DNA of 37,565 bases, taken from assembly GCA_902774265.1 (NCBI GenBank), contig CACYHR010000033.1, forward strand, positions 1 to 37,565, read 5' to 3'. A program made the position numbers and the translations under genes. The DNA is from an uncultured Eubacteriales bacterium. GTDB lineage: Bacteria > Bacillota > Clostridia > Peptostreptococcales > Anaerovoracaceae. Numbering within the stretch: the stretch's first letter is position 1; every line of letters starts with the position of its first letter. This document shows, one piece after another, positions 6,961-16,030 of the stretch. The notes under the pieces were generated by a model that did not search any database, was not told the origin of the DNA, and was given only the letters and a program-made list of their open reading frames with translations.

Positions 6961-8940
6961 GTGGCAAGAAAACAGAAATACGATAATACCAGCATTACAT
7001 CACTTAAAGGCGCTGACCGTGTCAGAAAAAGACCGGGAGTGATATTCGGATCTGATGATATAGAAGGATGCGCTCACGGTTTTTTTGAGATACTTTCGAA
7101 TTCAACGGATGAGGCGAAGACCGGTCACGGGTCAAAAATCGAAGTGATCCGTTTTAGTGACCACTCCATAAGGGTCACTGATCACGGCCGCGGCATCCCG
7201 ATGGACTGGAACGCAAACGAGAAAAAGTATAACTGGCATCTCGTTTTTAATGAGCTTTACAGCGGCGGTAAATACGACAATTCAAATTATGATTACTCGC
7301 TCGGCCTCAACGGCCTCGGTGCTGCTGCTACTCAGTACGCTTCTGCCTGGTTTGATGTTACATCAGTCCGTGACGGTTACGAGTACTACATGCACTTTGA
7401 AAAAGGCAAGCCGAAGGGAAAGCTCAGGAAGACCGAAACAGACAGCCGTATGACGGGAACTGTCCAGACCTGGCTTCCGGATGATGAGGTTTTTACGGAT
7501 ATAGATATTCCGCTCAAAGTATTCCGCGATATTCTCAAACAGCAGGCCATAGTCAACGCCGGTATCACATATACTCTGTATGATGAAGCTTCAGATGAGA
7601 CCTTTGAGTATCTTTACCCGCAGGGAATCAAAGGATATGTAGAGGAGATAGCAAACGAAGAATCTCTGACTGCTCCTTATCTTTTTTCCGGCGAGGGAAA
7701 GGGAAGAGACAGGGCGGACAAAGAGCCCTATTCGGTAAAAGCAGATATAGCTTTCTGTTTCAGTAACAAAGCGCAGCTGCTGCGCTACTTCCATAATTCT
7801 TCATACCTTGAACACGGAGGCTCTCCGGATAAGGCCGTGAAGCAGGCCATGACAGCAGCATTCGACAAAGAGATAAAGGCGCGCGGCAAATACACGGCAA
7901 AGGAAGCAAAGATAACATTCGGCGATATACAGGACAGCCTTGTACTTGTTATCAACTCTTTTTCGACTCAGACGTCATATGAAAACCAGACAAAAAAGGC
8001 CATAAACAACAAATACATACAGGAGTTTCTTTCGGATCTTATCAAGAGCAATATGCAGGTCTGGTTTATAGAGCATAAACCGGAGGCGGATAAGGTCATA
8101 GAGCAGGTCCTTATTAATAAGCGCAGCAGAGAGCAGTCTGAGACGCAGCGGATCACTGTAAAGAAAAAACTGATGGAAAAGGTCGATGTGACCAATAAAG
8201 TCAAAAAGTTCGTAGACTGCAGGAGCAAGGATACGGATAAGAGAGAACTCTTTATCTGTGAGGGAGACAGTGCGCTCGGAAGTCTGCTTACAGCAAGGAA
8301 TCCGGAATATCAGGCGCTCATGCCTATAAGGGGCAAGATACTGAATATACAGAAGGCTTCGCTGCAGAGCGTTTTCGGATCGGATATAATCATGGATCTT
8401 ATCCGTGTGATAGGCTGCGGAATAGAAGTGAGAGGGAAGAAGCTGCCGAGGGATATCCCGCGCTTTGATGAGAGCAGACTCAAGTTCAGCAAGATCATAA
8501 TCACTGCAGATATGGATGTGGACGGACAGCATATCATCTGCCTCGTCACGACGATGATCCACAAGCTCTGTCCTCAGCTGATAGAAAAAGGTTATCTTTA
8601 CTATGCGATGACGCCTCTGTTCGAGATAACTGACAGGACGGGCAGGAAGCCTGAGACTCTCTATGCATTCAGCGATGAGGAACGCGATCAGATAATAAAG
8701 GGCAAAGATCCTAAGAAGATTACTATACAGCGCAGTAAGGGACTCGGTGAGAATGACGCAGAGATGATGGCTCGCTTCATAACACCGGGAACGAGGAGGT
8801 TCATCAGGATCACCGCAGATGACGCTGATGAGATAGGAAAATGGTTCGATCTCTTCATGGGAAATGACGTTGCCCCGCGTAAAAAGTATATCGAAGACCA
8901 CTTCGAGGATGTGGATCTTGCGTCAATGGATCTGAGTTAG
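6961..8940 (+). CDS. ParE/GyrB-like type IIA topoisomerase subunit B
   Basis: A 659-residue ATPase subunit of a type IIA topoisomerase, acting with the A-subunit homologue immediately downstream. The N-terminal GHKL ATPase region begins with KYDNTSITSLKGADRVRKRP and has EILSNSTDE (N-box), DHGRGIPM (G1) and LNGLGAAAT (lid glycines). The TOPRIM metal-binding residues are E434-G-D-S and D517-x-D519-x-D521-G. RSKGLGE follows in the C-terminal part. Several usually invariant positions differ (MPIRGKILNIQKA, ADMDVDGQH), so it is a divergent member and not the standard GyrB. GTG 6961 is the start because AGGAGG (6951-6956) precedes it, although the 4-nt spacing is short. The open frame upstream to 6880 runs through a hairpin. 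Confidence 0.87.
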   Translation: MARKQKYDNTSITSLKGADRVRKRPGVIFGSDDIEGCAHGFFEILSNSTDEAKTGHGSKIEVIRFSDHSIRVTDHGRGIPMDWNANEKKYNWHLVFNELYSGGKYDNSNYDYSLGLNGLGAAATQYASAWFDVTSVRDGYEYYMHFEKGKPKGKLRKTETDSRMTGTVQTWLPDDEVFTDIDIPLKVFRDILKQQAIVNAGITYTLYDEASDETFEYLYPQGIKGYVEEIANEESLTAPYLFSGEGKGRDRADKEPYSVKADIAFCFSNKAQLLRYFHNSSYLEHGGSPDKAVKQAMTAAFDKEIKARGKYTAKEAKITFGDIQDSLVLVINSFSTQTSYENQTKKAINNKYIQEFLSDLIKSNMQVWFIEHKPEADKVIEQVLINKRSREQSETQRITVKKKLMEKVDVTNKVKKFVDCRSKDTDKRELFICEGDSALGSLLTARNPEYQALMPIRGKILNIQKASLQSVFGSDIIMDLIRVIGCGIEVRGKKLPRDIPRFDESRLKFSKIIITADMDVDGQHIICLVTTMIHKLCPQLIEKGYLYYAMTPLFEITDRTGRKPETLYAFSDEERDQIIKGKDPKKITIQRSKGLGENDAEMMARFITPGTRRFIRITADDADEIGKWFDLFMGNDVAPRKKYIEDHFEDVDLASMDLS

Positions 8941-9019
8941 AACAAAAACTGCGCAGAGCCGCATCAATTCAAAAATACACGACCGCATTTCGAACATAAG
9001 TAAAGAAAAAATTTACAGA

Positions 9020-11218
9020 ATGCCTAAGAAAAAAGATACAGAAACAAAACAGATAAAAGAAATAATACAGGATATGCCTGCAGCCGATGTGCTGAAAAAC
9101 AATTTTATGCCGTATGCGACCAGCGTTATAGTATCGCGTGCGCTTCCTGAGATAGACGGTCTCAAGCCGTCGCACAGAAAGATCCTTTATACGATGTATG
9201 AAATGGGTCTTCTTACAGGCGTCAGGACGAAGTCGGCAAATGTGGCTGCAAGGACGATGCTTCTCAATCCCCACGGGGATGCATCAAACTACGAGGCGTC
9301 CGTTCGAATGACACAGAATAACGAATCGCTGCTGACACCTCTGATAGACGGCAAGGGAAATTTCGGCAAACACTACAGCCGTGATACGGCATTCGCGGCA
9401 TCGCGTTATACGGAGATGAAGCTCATGCCGGTCGCGTCGGAATTTTTCAGCTCGATAAAGAAGGATACTATCGACTTTGTGGATAATTATGATTCCACCA
9501 GAAAAGAACCGGTCCTTTTGCCTGTTACCTTTCCGAACATACTCGCAAACCCGACAGAGGGTATAGCTGTAGGAATGGCATCGAGCATTCCGAGCTTCAA
9601 TCTGGCGGAGCTTTGTGATGCGACCATTGCCCGCATACAGCATCCCAAAAAGGACCTGAGAGAAGTCATGCCGGGACCGGATTTTACGACCGGAGCAATG
9701 CTGCTTAGAAGCGATGAGGAAACAGATACGATTTACAGGACGGGCAGGGGTTCGGTCACACTCAGATCAAAATATACGGTCGATGAAAAAAAGAGGATCA
9801 TCGAGGTAAATGAGATACCGTATTCAACGACTGCGGAGGCGATAATAGACGGGATCGTTTCGCTTATCAAAGCAGGCAAGGTGACCGAGATATCCGATAT
9901 CAGAAACGAGATAGGACTGCACGGCTTCCGTATCGCCATAGACTATAAGCGGGGCGTCGATCCGGAGAAGCTGATGCTCAAGCTTTTCCGCATGAGCAAG
10001 CTGCAGGATACGTACTCATGTAATATGACGGTGCTCATAAACGGAAGACCTGAGACTCTGGGTGTTTATGGTATACTTGATGAGTGGATCAAATGGAGGC
10101 GAAGCTGCGTTATCCGTGAGCTCCGCTTCGATCATGCGAAGAAATCGGCCGAGCTGCACCTGCTTGAAGGTCTTGCGAAGGTGCTTCTCGATATAGATAA
10201 GGCCATCAGGATCATACGAAATACCGAAGCGGATGCCGATGTTATCCCTAATCTGATGAAGGGCTTTGATATATCCGAGGATCAGGCGGCATTTGTGGCC
10301 GAAATAAAACTCAGGAATCTCAACAAAGACTATATACTGAATAAGACAAAGAGCATCAGTCAGCTCAGAGAGGAAATAGCGGAAATCGAAAACAAGCTGA
10401 ATTCTGATGCTGAGATAGATAAGCTGATAATTGCACGGCTGCGCGAGGTTAAGAAAAAATACGGCATGCCGCGCCGGACGGAGATAATCACTGAATATGA
10501 AGAACTGTCTGCGGCTGCTGCAGAGGAAAAACCTGATTATCCTGTCAAGGTATATGTGACAGCAGAAGGATATGTCAAAAAGCTGGCTCTCACATCTCTC
10601 AGAAATGATCCGGAAGTCAGATTCAAGGATGGAGATGAGGTGATTGCTGTTTATGACAGCATGAACTCGAAGGAACTGATAGTATTCACGGACAGGCAGG
10701 CTGTGTATAAAGTCCAGCTGTCGGAACTTAAGGACTCCAAGCCGTCTGATGTGGCAGATTATATAAATAATCTATGTGAATTCGAAGAGGGAGAGTGCAT
10801 ACTGCATGTATGCACATCTGATGCAGGTAAATACGTGCTTATAGGATTTGCCAACGGAAAGGTAGCAAAGTTCCCGCTCAGTGCGTACGAGACCAAGCAG
10901 AACAGGAAGAAGCTGCTCAATGCATACGGCGGGATCGCAGATCCTCTGAAGATTTATATCATTGACGGGGATGAGGATTTCGCTATGCAGGGAAGTACCG
11001 GCAAGCTGCTTGTATTCAGCAGTGAAAAGATCCCGGTCAAGACTACCAAGTCCACACAGGGTGTGCAGGTCCTGAGGCTGACAAAGGGGGCGACGGCAGT
11101 TTCATTCGGAAAGATCGGGGAATACCATCTCGATCAGCCGGAGGATCATCGTTCCGCAAACATCCCTGCAGCAGGAAAGCCGAGAAAGACCGAGCAGCTC
11201 AGCCTGCTTGATATGTAA
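9020..11218 (+). CDS. ParC/GyrA-like type IIA topoisomerase subunit A
   Basis: A 732-residue DNA breakage-reunion subunit partnering the preceding gene. The winged-helix/tower region holds the catalytic tyrosine Y130 in AASRYTEMKL, followed by NILANPTEGIAVGMA. At the quinolone-resistance positions the sequence is PHGDASNYEASVR: Ala88 replaces the usual Ser83 (E. coli GyrA numbering) and Glu92 replaces Asp87. A coiled-coil segment (about 400-490) precedes a shortened C-terminal beta-pinwheel (about 510-710) with no QRRGGKG GyrA-box, which suggests a decatenating, ParC-like enzyme rather than a supercoiling gyrase. It starts 79 bp after subunit B. No clear Shine-Dalgarno precedes ATG 9020, only an A-rich stretch. 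Confidence 0.87.
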   Translation: MPKKKDTETKQIKEIIQDMPAADVLKNNFMPYATSVIVSRALPEIDGLKPSHRKILYTMYEMGLLTGVRTKSANVAARTMLLNPHGDASNYEASVRMTQNNESLLTPLIDGKGNFGKHYSRDTAFAASRYTEMKLMPVASEFFSSIKKDTIDFVDNYDSTRKEPVLLPVTFPNILANPTEGIAVGMASSIPSFNLAELCDATIARIQHPKKDLREVMPGPDFTTGAMLLRSDEETDTIYRTGRGSVTLRSKYTVDEKKRIIEVNEIPYSTTAEAIIDGIVSLIKAGKVTEISDIRNEIGLHGFRIAIDYKRGVDPEKLMLKLFRMSKLQDTYSCNMTVLINGRPETLGVYGILDEWIKWRRSCVIRELRFDHAKKSAELHLLEGLAKVLLDIDKAIRIIRNTEADADVIPNLMKGFDISEDQAAFVAEIKLRNLNKDYILNKTKSISQLREEIAEIENKLNSDAEIDKLIIARLREVKKKYGMPRRTEIITEYEELSAAAAEEKPDYPVKVYVTAEGYVKKLALTSLRNDPEVRFKDGDEVIAVYDSMNSKELIVFTDRQAVYKVQLSELKDSKPSDVADYINNLCEFEEGECILHVCTSDAGKYVLIGFANGKVAKFPLSAYETKQNRKKLLNAYGGIADPLKIYIIDGDEDFAMQGSTGKLLVFSSEKIPVKTTKSTQGVQVLRLTKGATAVSFGKIGEYHLDQPEDHRSANIPAAGKPRKTEQLSLLDM

Positions 11219-11448
11219 TAAGCGGCAGAGACAACATATCCCCGTAACTCTCGGAACAGAGGATCCGGGGCTAACTGCCTTGTCCACAGGACGGGATTCT
11301 GAAAAGCTAAAATACAACGCTGGATAAAGGAATGAAGAATAATAAGAGAAAGATGAATAAAAAAAATCTGATTATACTGATTCGTATAGTTTAAGAACGG
11401 ACATTAATTTGAAAAGGAGAAAAAGGGTGGGATACCGGAGGATAGTTG
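11219..11448 (+). promoter_or_regulatory. intergenic leader with hairpin and weak promoter
   Basis: A nested inverted repeat CCCCG..CTCT..AGAG..CGGGG occupies about 11241-11271, followed by GTCC-ACA-GGAC, with no T-run. Further on, TATACT (11373-11378) could be a -10, but there is no matching -35 at 16-18 bp. The strong GGAGG at 11437-11441 fixes the next start. I see no gene here. Confidence 0.35.
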
Positions 11449-13020
11449 ATGAAATACAAATTTAATGAGATCAATATAGATGCGGCCTGCGCAGAGACAG
11501 ATGCATTTCTCGAAAGAAAAAAGACGGTATCCAAAGAACGGATACGCACAAAGTTCTCGATGGAGGAGATCCTGCTCCATTATATGAGCATATTCGGAAA
11601 TGATGCGGAATTCGCTGTGGATTACAGCGGCGGATTATCTAAAAACAAGGTCAGGCTGACTGTGCCCGGCGAGTCATGCGATCCGTTCAGCAAGACCGGT
11701 ACCGAATCAGATGAAGATATGTTTATGGCGAACATGCTTACCAGGATGGGGCAGCTGCCTAAATGGAAGTATGCGCGCGGCGTAAACACGATAATGTTCA
11801 CCCTGCCCAAAAAGACCGTGCCTGACTGGGGAAAGCTGCTGATTGCTATAGTATCAGCTGTAGTCCTGGGATTGGCGATCAGGATACTGCCTCCGGATGT
11901 TTCGGTGGTGATTCAGCAGGGCATAGTAGCGCCGCTTCTGACGACATTCCTCGGATTTCTCAATGCGGTCGCCGGCCCTATGATATTCCTTTCGGTAGTC
12001 TGGGGTATATACAGCATAGGAGATGCATCTACCTTCAGCGAGGTGGGCAGACATATATGTTTCAGATATCTTTTGTATCTTTGCGTCATGACAGTGCTGA
12101 TAGTTCTTATCAGTCTGCCGTTCTTCAGTCTCAAAACGGGCTATACGGAAAACGGCAATCAGTTCTCTGCTCTGTATCAGATGGTGCTGGATATCATACC
12201 GGACAATCTGTTTACACCATTCTCGCGGGGCAATACTCTGCAAATACTGTTTGTCGGCATCATCGTCGGCATAACGATGCTGTTAGTCGGCAAGGATACA
12301 CAGTCTGTTGCGGAACTGGCGGAACAGCTGGGATTCATAGTTGACGGCATCATGAGCTTTATAAGCAAGCTCGTTCCCGTGTTCGTATTCGGAAGCCTTT
12401 TCAATATAATCGCATCAAGTGAGATCGCTTCACTCGCGGCAGGCGGGAAATTCTTTGCCGGAGCGTTTGCCGGATGCATACTGCTGATGTTTTTCCACAG
12501 TCTTGTGACCTGCGTCAGGATGCGCATATCACCGTTTGATCTGTGGAAAAGAACACTGTCAACATTCGTCATTGCGATATCGACGGCATCATCCTCGGCT
12601 GCGTTTGCCGACAATATAAAGACATGTACGGAAAAGCTGGGAGTCAGCCATAAACTTGCTAATTTCGGTGTGCCGTTCGGGCAGATACTGTATAAGCCGG
12701 GTGTTTCGGTGCTATTCTGGTTCGCTGCGGTAAGCGTGGCCGAAAGCAGCGGCATAGAAGTATCTATGGTATGGTATATCACGGCTGTTGCGATATGCAT
12801 CATTTTATCCGCAGCAGCTCCGCCGGTACCGGGAGGCATGACAGCAAGCTTTACGATACTTTTCACACAGCTTGCGCTGCCGGTATCCGACCTTGCAGTA
12901 GTACTGTCTCTTACTTCCATACTGGATTTTGTGGTAACAGCCACTAATATTTACACCGGACAGTGCGTTCTGGCGCTCACATCGAGGAGCATTGAGAAAT
13001 CTTCTGCGAAAGCGGTTTGA
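11449..13020 (+). CDS. SDF-family symporter with N-terminal GHKL-like domain, copy 2
   Basis: A 523-residue paralogue of the protein at 3942, with the same two-part build. The soluble N-terminus (about 1-125) has SMEEILLHYM, NKVRLTVPGESCDPF and YARGVNTIMFTL, matching the copy-1 pattern including the shared GES.DPF. The ATP-binding Asn and Asp of true GHKL enzymes are again absent. The membrane part (about 130-523) has STASSSAAF, a PPVPGG re-entrant loop and SILDFVVTATN with D493 at the GltPh Asp394 position and Val in place of the substrate-binding Arg. Start ATG 11449 has GGAGG 7 nt upstream. The earlier in-frame TTG at 11446 is less likely. The pair flanks the AI-2E and topoisomerase genes, which suggests an old duplication with divergence in substrate. 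Confidence 0.8.
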   Translation: MKYKFNEINIDAACAETDAFLERKKTVSKERIRTKFSMEEILLHYMSIFGNDAEFAVDYSGGLSKNKVRLTVPGESCDPFSKTGTESDEDMFMANMLTRMGQLPKWKYARGVNTIMFTLPKKTVPDWGKLLIAIVSAVVLGLAIRILPPDVSVVIQQGIVAPLLTTFLGFLNAVAGPMIFLSVVWGIYSIGDASTFSEVGRHICFRYLLYLCVMTVLIVLISLPFFSLKTGYTENGNQFSALYQMVLDIIPDNLFTPFSRGNTLQILFVGIIVGITMLLVGKDTQSVAELAEQLGFIVDGIMSFISKLVPVFVFGSLFNIIASSEIASLAAGGKFFAGAFAGCILLMFFHSLVTCVRMRISPFDLWKRTLSTFVIAISTASSSAAFADNIKTCTEKLGVSHKLANFGVPFGQILYKPGVSVLFWFAAVSVAESSGIEVSMVWYITAVAICIILSAAAPPVPGGMTASFTILFTQLALPVSDLAVVLSLTSILDFVVTATNIYTGQCVLALTSRSIEKSSAKAV

Positions 13021-13038
13021 TATAGTAAGTCTGCAGCT

Positions 13039-13168
13039 GTGACAGGGCGTGACAGCCTGTCACGGCTTTTGGCTTGTGCCAATCTGTGCATCTGTGCCGG
13101 ACTTTGACAATTTGCGATAGAAAATGACAGCTTGAGACAGCGAGCGAGCACTGTCTCAAAAAGGACAG
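13039..13168 (+). promoter_or_regulatory. GACAG-rich inverted-repeat leader of the MscS-type gene
   Basis: GTGACAG occurs at 13039-13045 and 13049-13055. Either copy can pair with CCTGTCAC (13056-13063), giving alternative stems (CGTGACA-GCC-TGTCACG is one). A further perfect 9-bp stem TTGAGACAG / CTGTCTCAA (13132-13140 with 13151-13159) ends 1 nt before the AAGGA ribosome binding site at 13161. Additional GACAG copies lie near 13127 and 13163. The first stem may terminate the upstream gene (weak GCTTTT tail). The second may gate translation. Confidence 0.5.
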
Positions 13169-13170
13169 CG

Positions 13171-15915
13171 ATGGGCGAAAAGAAAAAGAAGAAAAAGAAA
13201 AAAAGCATAGCGACGAAAACACTTATCTATCTGATCATTGCCACAGCGGTTGCTGCGGTTCTGATCATGTTTTCGTATGGGAAGATACAGTTCAGATCTC
13301 TTTCGCGTGAGAGTGTCAGCCTGCTTGGCAGCTTTGAAGAAACATATAAATTCATGAAGGACAAGGAGTCCGACACATCAAAACAGGTGGAGAATGATAT
13401 CTGTGTATCTGCAAGACTTACTGCATCCGCTGTCAGAACGGGCGGGGATGATATAAGACCTTGCAGATATCATAAAGGATGGATCATAAGGAAAAACAGC
13501 AATGATATCGAATTCCCGGATGATTATTCCGCTGACATCACTCTTAAAGCTTCCGATATTCCGGATGAGTATTCAACGAATGTGAAGGACGGTACTGAGG
13601 TATCCTGTGCAAGGATACGCAGGAATTATTATTATATCGAATTCAGGGCTGCATCCGAAGAGAAAGAAATAATCGATGAGGGAGTCAATTATCAGAAAGC
13701 TATCGATAATTATGCTGCGGCTACAGGCTATGACTATCTGAGTTTTGCCTCTGAAAAGGACGGTGATTATTCTGTTACTGCCGCAACAGGTAAATTCGCC
13801 GCATGCGGCAGAGCGTCCGAAGCCGGACTAAGTGAATTTATCAGCACCCTCGGCATTGCCGGATCGTCCGGAGGAGAGACAGCTTCCGGCGAAAACGCTG
13901 ACAGCGGAGCAGAAAATGTCTCCGCAAAAATGATAAGGATCAAAGGAAAGAATTACATCGTTTTCGGTACGAAAACATTCGATATAAAATATGTACCGGA
14001 TGCTGCTGCTGTGATGCTTGTACCGCTAAGCAGCATCCTGATGCGTGCACTGGTCTTCACTCTGATATTGATATTTCTGATGATGATAATGTGCATACCT
14101 ATGGGAGTATGGCTGATATCGATATTCCGGAGATATTCATGCGGTTATCTCAGCGATGAACAGCTTAACGCATACAGCTATGAAATGATAAAGAAAAAAG
14201 TGATCATCATCATTGCGATGTGCGTGATCGCAGCATACGGCGGATCATTTTTTCTTATGTCCCTGGACAGCATTTTTGTTCAGACAGCACGCGCCGATTC
14301 TACTCTTAAAGAGTATTTCAAGAGGATAGACGATGATGAGGAAAGAACAGAGATACAGTGGGAAAGCAGTCAGGAGCGTTACATAGAAAACGCAAAGAGA
14401 CTGGCTGCAATCATAGACAATCACAGGGATCTTCAGAATGAGAAATGGCTCAGTGAGGCATCAGGGATAATTGATGCCGATTACATAATGTTATTTGATG
14501 AAAACGGTGATGAGATAATCTCCGACTCACAATACAGACGCATTTCACTCAAAAATCGCAGTAATCCGGACATGGCGGATTTCAGCCGTCTCCTGAATGG
14601 CGTCGAAAGCATATCCCATGCCGGAGTGGAAGACGAGATCACGGGACTGACCCGTGACTATCATGGCATCTGTCTCAAATATCTCACTCGCGGCGATACG
14701 TACGGAGCCTTGCTTATTGCTGTAGATCCGAACGAACACAGATGGGTGCGCTTCAATAATGAAGACTATGTTGCATCAACTATGGCGCCGGAAAACGGGT
14801 TTATCATAGGCATAAATCCTAAAACGGGTGCAGTGGATTCTGCCAGCACCAAGGCGCTGTCAGACAAAAAACTGAAAAAAACCGAGAGAGATGATTCTTA
14901 CCTCGGCATCATCACAATAGACCGCATGCCGTACTATGCTGTTTCTGAAGCGCATGGGAATAAGTACTATTACTACGGCATTGACGAAAATTATATGATG
15001 AACTATGTTCTGGTATTCGCGCTGTGCTACGCTCTGATGGTTTTTATTGTCATTAGTCTGATGTGCAGGAATCTGCTCAACAGAAGTCCGTATAAGACTG
15101 ATAAAGAGGAGATAATCAACAGCTATACCAGAAAAAAGCTCGACAGTTTATCATCCTTCATACAGAAAGCAACCGAAAAAAACAACGAACTTCTCAGACT
15201 CAATAATGATAAGGTCAATGTTGAAATGACAAAGGACTATTATTACCGCACTGTCACTCCGGGGCGAGAGGCTCTGTCCGCATTTGAGATACTTCTCTCT
15301 GTATTCACTCTGTGCATCGGTTTAGCAGTTATCATCGGGAATAACATTCCGGGCAGAAATCATACTGTAATTGATTATCTGATTGCCGGAAAATGGACGC
15401 ACGGATTCAATCTTTTCTCGTTTGCGGTGATTTTTTTCCTCTTTTGCATACTGGTTGTGATAATAGCAGCTCTTAAGGCGATATCGGCTTTGCTGGATTC
15501 CATACTGAGCAAAAGAGGACGGACGATCAGCTCCCTGACCATGAACATAATGTTGTACGTCGTGGTGATCGCGTTCATCTTCATTTCTCTTGGATGTCTG
15601 GGAGTGAATGCAAAAGCTCTGTTCGCATCTGCCGGACTCGTCGGACTGGCCGTCAGTATGGGATTCAAAGATATCATCTCGGATATACTGGCAGGCATAA
15701 TGATAATCACAGGCCGGACTTTCGAGGTCGGAGATTATATCGAGATAAGAGATGCAAGTTCGGGAACTGTAAAGAGGATGGGACTCAGAAAAACTGAGCT
15801 GGTCTCGGATAACGGAAAGTCATTTTATATACGCAACAGCCAGATCAGCAAGGTCACGAATCACTCGCGCAGTTCGGACAAACCGGCTGCGAATAAACCG
15901 ACTGCGGGTAAGTGA
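13171..15915 (+). CDS. large MscS-family mechanosensitive channel with extracytoplasmic sensor-like regions
   Basis: A 914-residue membrane protein. After a lysine-rich start and a first membrane helix (about 14-34) comes an extracytoplasmic region to about 290, a hydrophobic pair, then a second extracytoplasmic region (about 372-608). In the latter, ADYIMLFDENGDEIISDSQYR and a later YGALLIAVDP resemble Cache sensor domains. A charged segment and further membrane helices lead to the MscS pore and beta domain (about 790-914), with GLVGLAVSMGFKDIISD and EVGDYI at 852-857. The protein ends soon after the beta domain, so the C-terminal alpha/beta vestibule of E. coli MscS is missing. Expected role: release of solutes on membrane tension, possibly tuned by a ligand. 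ATG 13171 is chosen because AAGGA (13161-13165) precedes it and the longer TTG-13132 frame lies in a hairpin. Confidence 0.78.
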   Translation: MGEKKKKKKKKSIATKTLIYLIIATAVAAVLIMFSYGKIQFRSLSRESVSLLGSFEETYKFMKDKESDTSKQVENDICVSARLTASAVRTGGDDIRPCRYHKGWIIRKNSNDIEFPDDYSADITLKASDIPDEYSTNVKDGTEVSCARIRRNYYYIEFRAASEEKEIIDEGVNYQKAIDNYAAATGYDYLSFASEKDGDYSVTAATGKFAACGRASEAGLSEFISTLGIAGSSGGETASGENADSGAENVSAKMIRIKGKNYIVFGTKTFDIKYVPDAAAVMLVPLSSILMRALVFTLILIFLMMIMCIPMGVWLISIFRRYSCGYLSDEQLNAYSYEMIKKKVIIIIAMCVIAAYGGSFFLMSLDSIFVQTARADSTLKEYFKRIDDDEERTEIQWESSQERYIENAKRLAAIIDNHRDLQNEKWLSEASGIIDADYIMLFDENGDEIISDSQYRRISLKNRSNPDMADFSRLLNGVESISHAGVEDEITGLTRDYHGICLKYLTRGDTYGALLIAVDPNEHRWVRFNNEDYVASTMAPENGFIIGINPKTGAVDSASTKALSDKKLKKTERDDSYLGIITIDRMPYYAVSEAHGNKYYYYGIDENYMMNYVLVFALCYALMVFIVISLMCRNLLNRSPYKTDKEEIINSYTRKKLDSLSSFIQKATEKNNELLRLNNDKVNVEMTKDYYYRTVTPGREALSAFEILLSVFTLCIGLAVIIGNNIPGRNHTVIDYLIAGKWTHGFNLFSFAVIFFLFCILVVIIAALKAISALLDSILSKRGRTISSLTMNIMLYVVVIAFIFISLGCLGVNAKALFASAGLVGLAVSMGFKDIISDILAGIMIITGRTFEVGDYIEIRDASSGTVKRMGLRKTELVSDNGKSFYIRNSQISKVTNHSRSSDKPAANKPTAGK

Positions 15916-15927
15916 GATGAATGAAAA

Positions 15928-15956
15928 GTGAAAAAACCTGTATTATGTGATAAAAT
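15928..15956 (+). promoter_or_regulatory. probable promoter for cardiolipin synthase
   Basis: GTGAAA (15928-15933) and TAAAAT (15951-15956) are separated by 17 bp, in the 115-bp gap before the cls start. The match to consensus is moderate. Confidence 0.45.
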
Positions 15957-16030
15957 AGCCATGATTATAGATGAATTCATGGACAGATCATGCCGGTAAG
16001 TGACCGGGGAAAGACTAAAAGGAGCGTTGT

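Noticed and set aside
7975-8901. Minus-strand frame of 308 codons across the ParE-like gene
   Set aside because: It is a shadow of the strongly supported plus-strand topoisomerase gene. It has no family motif and no ribosome binding site.
11241-11271. Terminator after the ParC-like gene
   Set aside because: A nested stem exists but no T-run follows on either strand, so it is kept only as a leader hairpin.
13114-13142. TTGACA at 13114-13119 as a -35 for the MscS-type gene
   Set aside because: No -10-like hexamer lies 16-18 bp downstream. That position falls in the 9-bp hairpin.
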